64,000 nt of DNA from CAISIP01 sp038326025 (lineage in GTDB: Bacteria > Pseudomonadota > Gammaproteobacteria > Burkholderiales > Burkholderiaceae_C), in NCBI GenBank assembly GCA_038326025.1, contig JBBQJP010000016.1:1-64000 (forward strand). Direction: 5' to 3'. This document shows, piece after piece, positions 17,485 to 25,780 of the stretch. How positions within the stretch are numbered: position 1 is the first letter of the stretch; every line of letters starts with the position of its first letter. The notes beneath the pieces were generated by a model that saw only the letters and a list, made by a program, of their open reading frames with translations, was not told the origin of the DNA and searched no databases. The position numbers and the translations under genes were made by a program.

Positions 17485-18131
17485 GAGAATTTGCCTCCGG
17501 CTCCCGGATCGCCTTGCCCGTCATTCGGCAAAGCCTTTGGCACCGGCCCGTCGGGCTGACCCACCGGCTCGGGCCGGGCCGACGGCGAAAACACCTGTTT
17601 CACGCGGTCCTTCATTTCCAGCAGCTTTTGCACCTTGGCTCCCATCTTCATCAGGCTGGCCAGGGTTTCGGAATCCATCTTCTGCACATCGTCGAGCCAG
17701 TCGGTCATCAACTCGATGAAGGCGTGCATCTGACGCATGCGCTCCTGTGCATGAATGTCTTCCGCTCCGCTGGGTTGCTCCATCAGTGCGTCGCGCAACA
17801 TCGACAGGGTCGGGTCGATTTCCCGCTTGCGCCGCTCCGCTGCGAGCGTGCGGAAGATCGCCCATACGTCCTCCGGCGCCTGAAAGTACTCGCGCCGGTC
17901 GTTGGGCTGGTGAATCAGACGCACCAGTCCCCAGGACTGCAGCTCCTTGAGCCCCATGCTGACGTTGGAGCGTGAAAAACCCAGGGCCTCGCCCAAGCCA
18001 TCGGCGTTAAGTGGCTGGGAGGATACATACAGCAGCGCATAGATCTGACCAACTGTGCGGTTAATTCCCCAGCGACTGCCCATTTCGCCGAAATGCAGGA
18101 CAAACTTCTGTGTCAACGGTGGCAAGTTCAT
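17481..18131 (-). CDS. GbsR/MarR-family transcriptional regulator of the cio operon
   Basis: A 216-residue regulator. A winged-helix domain covers residues 20-95 (GRTVGQIYALLYVSSQPL-like start, FSRSNVSMGLKEL recognition region, then a wing with NDRREYF). The C-terminal half is a helical dimerisation region and a Pro-rich tail. Members of this group respond to small molecules or redox signals. It is the first gene of the operon with cioA and cioB and probably controls its own promoter through the palindromes at 18145-18174. Confidence 0.88.
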   Translation of the reverse strand: MNLPPLTQKFVLHFGEMGSRWGINRTVGQIYALLYVSSQPLNADGLGEALGFSRSNVSMGLKELQSWGLVRLIHQPNDRREYFQAPEDVWAIFRTLAAERRKREIDPTLSMLRDALMEQPSGAEDIHAQERMRQMHAFIELMTDWLDDVQKMDSETLASLMKMGAKVQKLLEMKDRVKQVFSPSARPEPVGQPDGPVPKALPNDGQGDPGAGGKFS

Positions 18132-18144
18132 GTTTCGCCTCTTT

Positions 18145-18174
18145 CTGAATTTTCAGTATTTTCTGAAACTTCAG
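18145..18174. promoter_or_regulatory. Tandem palindromic operator upstream of gbsR-cioAB
   Basis: Two CTGAA-N2-TTCAG palindromes at 18145-18156 and 18163-18174, the second extended to TTCTGAA-N2-TTCAGAA (18161-18176). Their centres are 18 bases apart, close to two helical turns. They begin 14 bases upstream of the regulator start codon, a position suited to autoregulation by a dimeric winged-helix protein. Confidence 0.65.
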
Positions 18175-18338
18175 AAGACAACACGAAACCCAAAGCCAGT
18201 TCTTGACGTCCATCAAGGGTTATTGGGGGGTTTCCGGATCGGTAGCGGAACACGAAATGGCGTTCAGCCACCGGTTCCAGGCGCGACACTGCGCGCGGCC
18301 GACGGGTGCCACGTCAACAACGCGGCACGCCGTGCAGT

Positions 18339-18647
18339 TCAGGAGGCGCTGATCTGAAAGTCCTGCCCGGCGGCAGCGGTGGCGGCAAAATCAAAACGGC
18401 GCAACTCGAGCGCCTCGATCAGATCATCAATGTGTGCCAGGAAGGCTTCACGACTGTCATGCGGGCTTCCGGTGATCACCCTGGACGACTGATCCTCCAG
18501 TTCGGCCTCGCCGGCCGTACGCGCCCAACGCCGCACCTCGCAATAGGCAATAAATGCCAGACGACCGAGATCGCCGCTTTTTCGGCTGTGGCGCAGATCA
18601 GCGAGCAGATCGTCCAAGCCCAACTGTAAATTCAGTGCGGTATTCAT
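18339..18647 (-). CDS. Small helical hypothetical protein
   Basis: A 102-residue soluble protein with a helical N-terminus (NLQLGLDDLLADLRHSRKSG) and an acidic middle. No recognised domain, membrane segment or signal is present. The ATG at 18647 was preferred over one five codons upstream. It lies alone between gbsR and a membrane-protein gene, both on the same strand but separated by more than 200 bases. Confidence 0.65.
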   Translation of the reverse strand: MNTALNLQLGLDDLLADLRHSRKSGDLGRLAFIAYCEVRRWARTAGEAELEDQSSRVITGSPHDSREAFLAHIDDLIEALELRRFDFAATAAAGQDFQISAS

Positions 18648-18890
18648 GTTGCAGTGCAGCATGCTAGCCTAAACTGACTCGAAGCTTACCGATAAGGCCC
18701 AGGCGACCACCGAGTCGGGGCGTCAAAACAGGGCATCACCCCGCAAACCATTGGTACACGCTGACTTGCTCAAGAACGACACAAAATAGAGTCGCGCACC
18801 TGAAATGGTTCGAAATGGCCCAAGGCCTGCACGCCTGCGGGCATCTGCACCGTCCGAGCGACACTTTTCAAGCCACGGTCATGCGTGGGC

Positions 18891-19373
18891 TTACCGGGAT
18901 CGGCGCCGCAGAACCGTTCGCACCACCACATAGATCACGCCCACCACCGCCGCAAGCCCCGGATAAATCAGCACGTTGTCGGCTATCACTGGTGCGCCAC
19001 TGGTAATCAAGGTCACAGCGCTCATACACAGACCCACCATGGCTGCAACATATATCGGCGTCAGACCCCGCAGCAGACGCCTCACCCAAGGTGTCGCCAT
19101 CAAACCGCCGACTGCCACCAGCAGCAAGGCCAGCGCCGCAATACGTACGCCCATGAAGGCTGCGGCGACCAGACCGAGCACCAGCAGAACAAAACGCAGC
19201 GGCAGAAACACCGGCTCATAACCCTCGGACGCCTTGTTGGCCAACGTCCGTTCAAAATCCCGCCGCTGCGCACCTGCTGCCCGGCCCAACATTTCATCCG
19301 CATTCTTGGCCGGTGCCGTGACGAACCCTGAATATCCCTGTCGATCGCCCCGTTGATGATCCTCGAAACTCAT
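18891..19373 (-). CDS. Hypothetical membrane protein
   Basis: A 160-residue protein with a charged cytoplasmic N-terminal part (about 55 residues) followed by four hydrophobic segments and a basic end (RTVLRRRSR). A GGAGG site lies nine bases before the ATG. No family is recognised. It is divergent from the coiled-coil membrane protein gene that starts at 19585. Confidence 0.75.
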   Translation of the reverse strand: MSFEDHQRGDRQGYSGFVTAPAKNADEMLGRAAGAQRRDFERTLANKASEGYEPVFLPLRFVLLVLGLVAAAFMGVRIAALALLLVAVGGLMATPWVRRLLRGLTPIYVAAMVGLCMSAVTLITSGAPVIADNVLIYPGLAAVVGVIYVVVRTVLRRRSR

Positions 19374-19584
19374 TGGATTCCTCCACTGAGTTGTGATGGC
19401 GCACCCACCGCCGTCCCGTATCGATCACGGGACGGTCGGGACGGAACCCGGTCACAGCACTGACGCGCCATCGTGCTGGGTCGTACCCGACAAACCCCAT
19501 CGAGCGACGGGTGTCAGGTGCGTATTCTGGCAACGGTTAGGATCGGTGGTCAACTATTCACAACCGGTCCGACCAAACACCAGC

Positions 19585-20241
19585 ATGCCGGAGGCTTTCT
19601 TGACCGACTACGATTTCTCATCGTTTCTCGAATCGCCATGGAGCCTGATGGCATGTGGCGCGATTCTCGTTGCGGCAATACTCGCTTCGCGTTTGCTGCT
19701 TCGGCAATGGAATCGTCACCGGGTGTCCGCCGGTACCCGCGGCATGGAGACCACGGCGCTGGGCCTTGCCACGGTCACAGCGCTGCTGCTGGTCGTTTTT
19801 GCGGATGCACACTTCGACAAGCAGGATCGTGATCAGCGCATGATGGCCGAGCTGGCGCAGAAAAACGCGCTGGCTTCCGAGCTGCGAACCAAGATCACCG
19901 CCGAGGTCGACCGGGTACGCGCCATGCTGGCCGATCGCACGGTGCGGCGGATTGAGCAGCAGCAACTCACACAGGCGCGTGACGAGTTGGCGCGGTTCCA
20001 GTCGCTGAACGATCCACGTATCACGCAGATGTTGGCCTTGATCGACACCGAACTGGAAATCCGCGACTTGGTCGCCAAGGCCTTGAGCGAAGCCGCTCCC
20101 GACCGGCTTTTTGCGATCTATACCCGTCTGTCCGAATTGGTGCCGGACCACGCCCAATACAAGGAAAGTGCTGAACGTTACGCCGCAGAGATGAAGGTCG
20201 AGTCGGCGGTCAGCGCTGTCGCCCCGGCCAAATCCGACTGA
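19585..20241 (+). CDS. Hypothetical membrane protein with coiled coil
   Basis: A 218-residue protein with two hydrophobic segments in the first 75 residues and then a long charged helical region, heptad-like between about 85 and 150 (QRMMAELAQKNALASELR onward). No domain is recognised. The ATG at 19585 was chosen because upstream sequence in frame is not protein-like. A structural or scaffold role in the inner membrane is possible but not supported by motifs. Confidence 0.7.
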   Translation: MPEAFLTDYDFSSFLESPWSLMACGAILVAAILASRLLLRQWNRHRVSAGTRGMETTALGLATVTALLLVVFADAHFDKQDRDQRMMAELAQKNALASELRTKITAEVDRVRAMLADRTVRRIEQQQLTQARDELARFQSLNDPRITQMLALIDTELEIRDLVAKALSEAAPDRLFAIYTRLSELVPDHAQYKESAERYAAEMKVESAVSAVAPAKSD

Positions 20242-20286
20242 CCACCTGGCCTTGAACAGCGCCAGCCGTGCGGGCGTGCAACCGGG

Positions 20287-20694
20287 TCAACGCCTGGCGC
20301 ATGCCAGGCTGAGGATGCGGTTGAGCGTCGAACGGGGATCGACAGTGTTCCAACTCATCGGCCCATGGCTGGAGTGAATAAACTGCCCCGCACCCATGGC
20401 TTCGGGATGGTCAGATGAATACAGCAGGCGAATCCTGCGCTCTCGGCAGTCGAGTTCGATCTGGTCCTTGGACGACTGCTAAGCACCCTGTTTGCCATAC
20501 CGCACTGTCAGATGGTTGCGCAAAATCCAGACTGTGATGTTGGCGCCAAACTTCTTCGACTGCTCCGAACTCAGGTAAAAGTCATCATGTTCGGTGCTGG
20601 CCACCTTGAGCCAATCGGCCCAGACCGGTCCGACCGACAACGCCAGCAACAAGAGAGCTCCGCCCAACCTGCGCACCCATCCGTACATGCTCAT
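20287..20694 (-). pseudogene. Surface-adhesin E-like protein interrupted by one amber codon
   Basis: The ATG at 20694 encodes a signal peptide ending near VWADW and a surface-adhesin E-type start (WLKVASTEHDDFYLSSEQ). An in-frame TAG at 20479-20481 cuts it after 71 residues. The same frame continues without other defects through the conserved IELDCRERRIRLL and a final LACARR to TGA at 20287-20289. One base change in a 135-residue gene is all that separates it from an intact gene, so the loss must be recent or a sequencing error. The truncated secreted product could still be made. Confidence 0.75.
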
Positions 20695-20844
20695 CCTGCT
20701 TTAGCTCAGCCACACGAAAGCCGTGGGCCTATGGCGATATTGGACATCCTGTGCCATCGAGGCCATTTGACCCAGCACAGATTCGCGTCGATCGACTGAC
20801 TGCGGCCAAGCACAGCGTACGCCCCGCGCGTACAACGCGGCAAA

Positions 20845-21144
20845 TCAGGCCCGTTCGTCGAGCAGGACTCCGGTCATCTTGTTGCTGGTCTTGAACACCG
20901 CCAGATTGGCCAAAAAAGCATTCTTGGCGGCGAGTTGGGTGACCATGTCCCTGGCCGGATCCTCGCCGGGCGAGCCAGCGCGGCTGATGGTGGCCGACAC
21001 ACCACCACCGGACTGTGGTGTCTGGCGGACTTCCTGGCGGCGAAAACCATCGGTCGCAAGGTTAGCCACGTTGTGCGCAGATGCGCGCAACTGGGTTTGG
21101 GCTGCCTGCATGCCGGCCAGCGCGATCGATGCGGTGGAATTCAA
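20845..21144 (-). CDS. Orphan flagellar basal-body rod-like protein
   Basis: A 99-residue protein resembling FlgB/FlgC/FlgG-type rod proteins. The N-terminus SIALAGMQAAQTQLRASAHN followed by VANLATDGFRR is the rod-protein N-terminal motif. The C-terminus AAKNAFLANLAVFKTSNKM fits the other conserved rod-protein helix. The middle is reduced to about 30 residues. The start is TTG at 21144, supported by AAGGA five bases away; no ATG gives the conserved beginning. There are no other flagellar genes in the window. Confidence 0.75.
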   Translation of the reverse strand: MNSTASIALAGMQAAQTQLRASAHNVANLATDGFRRQEVRQTPQSGGGVSATISRAGSPGEDPARDMVTQLAAKNAFLANLAVFKTSNKMTGVLLDERA

Positions 21145-21260
21145 GCCGGTCCTTTCGAAGTCGGAGGGTTTACCGATACTATCGCGCAAAGACCCGCGGC
21201 GCCTGATTGCCTGGCCGGACAAATTGCGCAATGGCAATTTATTCCTGATTACACCAAATC

Positions 21261-21290
21261 TTGACGGACCCAGGGTAAACGATCTCTATT
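21261..21290 (+). promoter_or_regulatory. Putative promoter of the vanZ-sel1 genes
   Basis: TTGACG (21261-21266), an 18-base spacer and TCTATT (21285-21290), ending 18 bases before the VanZ start codon. The short leader and imperfect -10 keep this tentative. Confidence 0.35.
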
Positions 21291-21308
21291 TCAAACTCGC
21301 CCTGCAAC

Positions 21309-21683
21309 ATGACGGATATCAAAACGGCAATCGCCAGCACCGGCACTGAACGCGTTCTGCGCTGGCTGTTCGCCGGCACCGCCGTAGTCGTCATGGTGCT
21401 GTCACTGGCGCCACTGGAGCCCGGCGCGCCGTCGCTAGGCTGGGACAAGGCCAATCACATGGCCGCCTTCGCCCTGCTGGCAGTGCTCGGCTGTCGCGCC
21501 TACCCGTCGCACACCGCCGTTGTGCTGGCCGGCCTGCTCGTCTACGGTGGCCTGATCGAGGTGCTGCAGTCGTTCACCAGCTACCGCAGAGCCGAATGGG
21601 CTGACCTGCTGGCCGATGCGCTGGGACTGCCGCTGGGCTGGCTGGTGGCCCGGTTGAACGGAGGCATGCGTGGCCATCGCTGA
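21309..21683 (+). CDS. VanZ-family membrane protein
   Basis: A 124-residue protein with about four membrane segments. The pattern GWDKANHMAAFALLAVLGC followed by GLIEVLQSFTSYRRAEWADLLAD is the classic VanZ-like core. The family is widespread; beyond teicoplanin resistance in the founding member its role is unclear. Its last 14 bases overlap the start of the Sel1-protein gene. Confidence 0.85.
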   Translation: MTDIKTAIASTGTERVLRWLFAGTAVVVMVLSLAPLEPGAPSLGWDKANHMAAFALLAVLGCRAYPSHTAVVLAGLLVYGGLIEVLQSFTSYRRAEWADLLADALGLPLGWLVARLNGGMRGHR

Positions 21684-22239
21684 CGACGCACAGCCACCGT
21701 CGTGGCGATGCTTGCAACGCGGGGTCGGCAACGCACATGGCGCCGCTTGTGGCGTGCTGTTGGCGGCTGCCCTGGGATGGGCATGGCCGGCACTTGCGCA
21801 GGAAGCGGCACCCTCAGCCCCCTCAGCGCCTGCAACCGAGGCGCAGGCGCCACTGGATGTAACCGACCTCAACTCCTTGTTGACCCTGGCACAACAAGGC
21901 CACCCGGTCGCGCAGTTCAACCTGGGCGTCAAGTACGACTTCGGCCAAGGCGTCGAAAAGGACCCTGCATATGCGGTGCGCTGGTACCGGCTGGCGGCGG
22001 CGCAGGGGCATGGCGGCGCCCAATTCAATCTGGGCGGCATGTACTTCGAAGGGCTGGGTGTGAAACGCGATCTGGTCCGGGCCACCATGTGGTTCACGCT
22101 CAGCGCCGAAGCCGGCGTGGGCGGGGCCGCCAAGAACCGCGCCATCCTGGCCCGTGCCATGAGCGCGGAACAGCAGGCGCAGGCCCGCACCCTCGCGCTG
22201 GAGTGCCGTCAACGGCAATTCAAGGACTGCGAGCCCTGA
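21670..22239 (+). CDS. Secreted Sel1-repeat protein
   Basis: A 189-residue protein. An unusually long N-terminus leads into a hydrophobic segment ending ALAQEA, consistent with a signal peptide. Two Sel1 repeats follow (AQFNLGVKYDFGQGVEKD and AQFNLGGMYFEGLGVKRD). Such repeats mediate protein-protein contacts, often in the periplasm. The GTG at 21670 overlaps the VanZ gene by 14 bases; later starts would damage the signal region. Confidence 0.8.
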   Translation: MAIADDAQPPSWRCLQRGVGNAHGAACGVLLAAALGWAWPALAQEAAPSAPSAPATEAQAPLDVTDLNSLLTLAQQGHPVAQFNLGVKYDFGQGVEKDPAYAVRWYRLAAAQGHGGAQFNLGGMYFEGLGVKRDLVRATMWFTLSAEAGVGGAAKNRAILARAMSAEQQAQARTLALECRQRQFKDCEP

Positions 22240-22303
22240 TTCGCGCAGCAGGCGGTCCATCAACGGCGTTGATGGCCGGAAGGAGCCCGCTTCACACAAT
22301 GTG

Positions 22304-22537
22304 ATGTCCAATAGCGCCATGGACCACACCGAACACATCGACAAACGCCTGAACGATCTGGAAATCAAGGCCAGCTTCACCGATGACCTGCTGGACGAGA
22401 TCAACCAGACCTTGTACCGGCAACAACAGCTGATCGATAACCTCACGCGGGAATTGCTGACGCTGCGCGAGCAGTCGGCCGACACAGGCGGCCAAAGCGC
22501 CCGCAGCCTGAACGACGATTTGCCGCCCCACTACTGA
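22304..22537 (+). CDS. slyX: SlyX-like protein
   Basis: A 77-residue coiled-coil protein of the SlyX family: HIDKRLNDLEIKASFTDDLL followed by LYRQQQLIDNLTRELLTL, ending in the family-typical PPHY. Function is unknown in all organisms. Starts at 22301 (GTG), 22304 and 22319 are possible; the conserved part begins at residue 6-10. Confidence 0.88.
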   Translation: MSNSAMDHTEHIDKRLNDLEIKASFTDDLLDEINQTLYRQQQLIDNLTRELLTLREQSADTGGQSARSLNDDLPPHY

Positions 22538-22580
22538 TCGGGCCAATGCCACCTACCCACACAAAATTGATGCATCCACA

Positions 22581-23528
22581 ATGAGCGACTCAGCCACCCC
22601 GATCCAGATCTTCGATGCGAACCAGGTGCACGCGGCCTTGCCCTGGCAGGCACTGGCAAAGCAACTTTCCGACGCATTCGCGCAAGGGGCGCACGTACCA
22701 GTGCGCCACGCCCACGCGCTAGGCGGACCGGACGCTTTGTTGCTGATGCCGGCCTGGTCCGACGCCGCGCTGGGCGTTAAGCTCGTCACCGTTATGCCGG
22801 GCAATGCCACACGCGCATTGGCCACGGTGCAGGCGAGCTATCTGCTGTTCGAGCGCAACTCCGGCCGCATGCTGGCCATGCTCGATGGCGAGGCCTTGAC
22901 CTTGCGCCGGACCGCCGCCGCGTCGGCCCTTGCCGCACGCCATCTCGCGCGCGGCGATGCCCGCCGCCTGCTGATCGTGGGTACGGGCCAGCTGGCCGAA
23001 TGGATGGCGCGCGCCCACCATGCGCTGCGCCCGTCGTTGACCGAGGTCGCCGTCTGGGGGCGCAACCCGCAGTCCAGCGCGACACTGGCCCGCAAACTGG
23101 CCGACGCTGGCCTGCCGGCGCATGCCTGCGACGACCTGAAGCGCGGCGTGCAAACGGCCGACATTGTTTGCTGCGCCACCACGTCGACTACTCCGATCGT
23201 GCAAGGCGCATGGCTGCAATCGGGCACCCACCTGGACCTGGTCGGCGCCTTCAAAGCTGACATGCGCGAAACCGACGACGCGGCGGTGACCTGCGCGCGC
23301 GTGTTCGTCGACACCTTTGCCGGCGCCATGGCCGAGGCGGGCGATCTGGTACAGCCCCTGCAGCGTGGCGTCATCACGCGTGAACATGTGCTGGGCGAAC
23401 TGGCACAACTGGTGCGGGGCGAAGTTGCCGGCCGTTTGACCGAGCAGGACATCACCTTGTTCAAGTCGGTCGGCACGGCACTGGAAGACCTGGCTGCGGC
23501 GCAAATGGTGCTGGCCTCGCGCAACTGA
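22581..23528 (+). CDS. Ornithine cyclodeaminase / mu-crystallin family dehydrogenase
   Basis: A 315-residue protein. The Rossmann segment LLIVGTGQLAEWMARAHH begins near residue 132, followed by VAVWGRNP and the family CCATTSTTPIVQG and HLDLVGAF motifs. Members include ornithine cyclodeaminase, alanine dehydrogenase (archaeal) and delta-1-pyrroline-2-carboxylate reductase. The lone context does not decide between them; proline or hydroxyproline-related imine reduction is most plausible for a proteobacterium. Confidence 0.88.
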   Translation: MSDSATPIQIFDANQVHAALPWQALAKQLSDAFAQGAHVPVRHAHALGGPDALLLMPAWSDAALGVKLVTVMPGNATRALATVQASYLLFERNSGRMLAMLDGEALTLRRTAAASALAARHLARGDARRLLIVGTGQLAEWMARAHHALRPSLTEVAVWGRNPQSSATLARKLADAGLPAHACDDLKRGVQTADIVCCATTSTTPIVQGAWLQSGTHLDLVGAFKADMRETDDAAVTCARVFVDTFAGAMAEAGDLVQPLQRGVITREHVLGELAQLVRGEVAGRLTEQDITLFKSVGTALEDLAAAQMVLASRN

Positions 23529-23578
23529 GCTGCGCAGCCAGTGCGCGGCCTCACACCGCGTCCGTATACTTTCGTGGC

Positions 23579-24223
23579 ATGTGCAGTCATTACCAGGCCA
23601 TCAAGGAGCGCGAACGGTTCTTCCGGCTGTTCGGGGTGTATCCGCCGGACCCGCAAGGCAAGTACGACATGTGGCCGGGTTACACCGGCGTGATGGTGCG
23701 CCGGCCAAGGGAAAGTGACAGTGGCGACGAAGCGGTCGGTCCGATGGAGGCCGTGGCAGGCCTTTTTGGTCTGCTGCCGCACTGGGCTAAGGACGCCAAA
23801 CTGGCGCGCAACACCTTCAACGCCCGCAGCGAAACCGTGCACGAAAAACCCAGCTTTCGCGATGCCTGGCGCCGCGCGCAACACTGCATCATTCCCGCCG
23901 ACGCCATCTATGAGCCCGACTGGCGCTCGGGCAAAGCCGTCCCCACACGCATCAGCCGCACCGATGGCGAGCCCATGGGTATCGCCGGACTCTGGTCCTG
24001 GTGGCGCTCGCCCGAAGGTGACACCGTATGGAGTTTCACCATGCTCACGATCAACGCCGATTCGCACGCCCTGATGCGCAACATGCACCGGCCTGGTGAA
24101 GAGAAACGCATGGTCGTCATCCTGTCCGAGGCTGCCCAGCAGAACTGGCTGGATGCGCCTGCGCACCAGTCGATGCAGTTGCTGCAGCCCTACCCTGCAG
24201 ACCGTCTGCTGGCCGGGAGTTGA
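23579..24223 (+). CDS. SRAP-family abasic-site protein (HMCES/YedK)
   Basis: A 214-residue SOS-response-associated peptidase-type protein. Cys2 (MCSHYQA), exposed after removal of Met1, forms the thiazolidine crosslink with abasic sites in single-stranded DNA. The other conserved residues are visible: Asn in NTFNARSET near 82, Glu in YEPDW near 112 and His in MHRP near 170. It has no LexA box directly upstream, although a strong SOS promoter lies 9 kb away. Confidence 0.9.
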   Translation: MCSHYQAIKERERFFRLFGVYPPDPQGKYDMWPGYTGVMVRRPRESDSGDEAVGPMEAVAGLFGLLPHWAKDAKLARNTFNARSETVHEKPSFRDAWRRAQHCIIPADAIYEPDWRSGKAVPTRISRTDGEPMGIAGLWSWWRSPEGDTVWSFTMLTINADSHALMRNMHRPGEEKRMVVILSEAAQQNWLDAPAHQSMQLLQPYPADRLLAGS

Positions 24224-24531
24224 TCGGTCGCAAGCATCCACCCAATTGCCCCGCTCAGGCCTGTGCCAACGATGGTGCCAGCCATAATGCCGACATGAAG
24301 CCTGCAGCTGAATCGCAACCGACGCCGGGACCTGTAGCGCCGCCCCCGCAACAAGGCCGCAGGCTGACCCGATTACGGCCTGGCCGATCGGGCAAAATTA
24401 CTTTACAGCTGAATTATTTCTTTCTAAAGCTCGGGTAATCCTCTATTGCCGCTGAGCGCCGCCTGGTTACCATGAAAACGTCAACGTCGGCCCGTGTGGG
24501 CCGTCCGTAACCACCTTCCAAGGAGAATCGC
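24224..24531. other. Upstream region of the amino-acid transporter operon
   Basis: About 310 bases without a gene. The AT-rich stretch around 24394-24430 is the likely promoter area; a possible TTTACA-N17-TAAAGC pair lies at 24402-24430. A GC-rich inverted repeat (near 24490-24506) is in the leader. The strong AAGGAG site before 24532 is the only certain element. Confidence 0.35.
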
Positions 24532-25719
24532 ATGACCTCTCGCCGTCTGGTACTCACCCGCAGCGCCGCCCTGATCGGAGCCGCATCCTCAGGCCTGTTG
24601 CTTCCCGGCCTGTCTTCGGCCCAGGGCAGCAAGATCCGCGTCGGACTGATGCTGCCGTATACCGGTACCTTTGCCCAGCTCGGTGTGGCGATCGAGAACG
24701 GCTTTCGCCTGGCAATCGATGAACAAGGTGGCAAGCTGGGCGGGCGTGACATCGAATACTTCAAGGTCGACGATGAGTCCGATCCTCCCAAGGGCGTCGA
24801 GAACGCCAACAAGCTGGTGCTGCGCGACAAGGTCGATGTGCTGGTCGGCACCGTGCACTCGGGCGTGCAGATGGGTATCCAGAAGGTCGCGCGCGATACC
24901 GGCGTGCTGAGCATCATCCCCAATGCCGGTGTGCTCGCCGCAACCGGCGCGCTGTGTGCGCCCAACGTGTTCCGAGCCTCGTTCAGCAATTCGCAACCCA
25001 CACGCGCACTGGGCGCGCCGATGGTGGCCAGGGGCCACAAGAAGGCAGTCTGGATCACCTGGAAATACGCTGCCGGCGACGAGGCTTTCCTGGGCTTCAA
25101 GGAAGGTTTCCTGAAGGCCGGTGGCACCATCGTCAAGGAAATCTCTGTTCCGTTCCCGAACGTCGAGTTCCAGGCCCAGCTGACCGAAATCGCGGCGCTG
25201 AACCCGGATGCGGTGGCCTGCTTCTTTGCGGGCGGCGGCGCGGTCAAGTTCATGAAAGACTACGCCGCAGCCGGCCTCAAGGGCAAAATTCCGCTGTATG
25301 GCTCGGGCTTTCTCACCGAAGGCGTCATTGAGGCCGCTGGTGCCGCCGCCGATGGCGTCATCACGACGATGCATTACGCAGACGGCCTGGACAACCCGCG
25401 CAACAAGGCATTCCGCCTGGCCTATGCCAAGAGCTACAAGCTCCAGCCTGACGTGTATGCGGTGCAGGGCTACGACTCCGGTCAGTTGCTGATCGCCGGA
25501 GCCAACGCCGTCAAGGGTGACCTGTCGAACAAGAAGGCCTTGTATTCGGCCATGGAAAATGCCAGCATCGACAGCCCGCGCGGCAAGTGGAAGATGAGCA
25601 AGCAGCATAACCCGATCCAGGACATCTACCTGCGCCAGGTGGTTAACGGCGAAAACAAGGTGCTGAGCGTGGCGGCCAAGCAACTCGACGACTCCGGCGT
25701 CGGGTGCAAAATGGGCTGA
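24532..25719 (+). CDS. Branched-chain amino-acid-type ABC transporter substrate-binding protein
   Basis: A 395-residue periplasmic binding protein of the LivJ/peripla_BP_6 family. The N-terminus MTSRRLVLTRSAALIG contains a twin-arginine pattern, so Tat export is possible; the cleavage site is near SSAQG. The mature protein begins KIRVGLMLPYTGTFAQLG and keeps the family segments through VYAVQGYDSGQLL. The ligand could be a branched-chain amino acid, an amide or an aromatic acid, as this family is broad. It is the first gene of a complete importer operon. Confidence 0.9.
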   Translation: MTSRRLVLTRSAALIGAASSGLLLPGLSSAQGSKIRVGLMLPYTGTFAQLGVAIENGFRLAIDEQGGKLGGRDIEYFKVDDESDPPKGVENANKLVLRDKVDVLVGTVHSGVQMGIQKVARDTGVLSIIPNAGVLAATGALCAPNVFRASFSNSQPTRALGAPMVARGHKKAVWITWKYAAGDEAFLGFKEGFLKAGGTIVKEISVPFPNVEFQAQLTEIAALNPDAVACFFAGGGAVKFMKDYAAAGLKGKIPLYGSGFLTEGVIEAAGAAADGVITTMHYADGLDNPRNKAFRLAYAKSYKLQPDVYAVQGYDSGQLLIAGANAVKGDLSNKKALYSAMENASIDSPRGKWKMSKQHNPIQDIYLRQVVNGENKVLSVAAKQLDDSGVGCKMG

Positions 25720-25739
25720 TACGCCGTCCAAGTGGCTAC

Positions 25740-25768
25740 ACGGGAGGGTCGACCTCCCGTTTTTTTTG
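25740..25768 (+). terminator. Intra-operon terminator after the binding-protein gene
   Basis: Eight-bp arms (25740-25747 and 25753-25760) with a five-base loop, directly followed by a run of T residues. It sits 21 bases after the binding-protein stop and only 12 bases before the permease start. It should let through part of the transcripts and so raise binding-protein levels over the permeases. Confidence 0.85.
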
Positions 25769-25780
25769 CTTTTCAGACCG

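Noticed and set aside
18181..18338. Short open frames between gbsR and the 102-residue gene
   Set aside because: They lack ribosome sites and protein-like composition; the region is taken as promoter and spacer.
23529..23578. LexA box in front of the SRAP (SOS-response-associated) gene
   Set aside because: No CTGT-N8-ACAG match is present in the short upstream region; the family name alone does not prove SOS control here.
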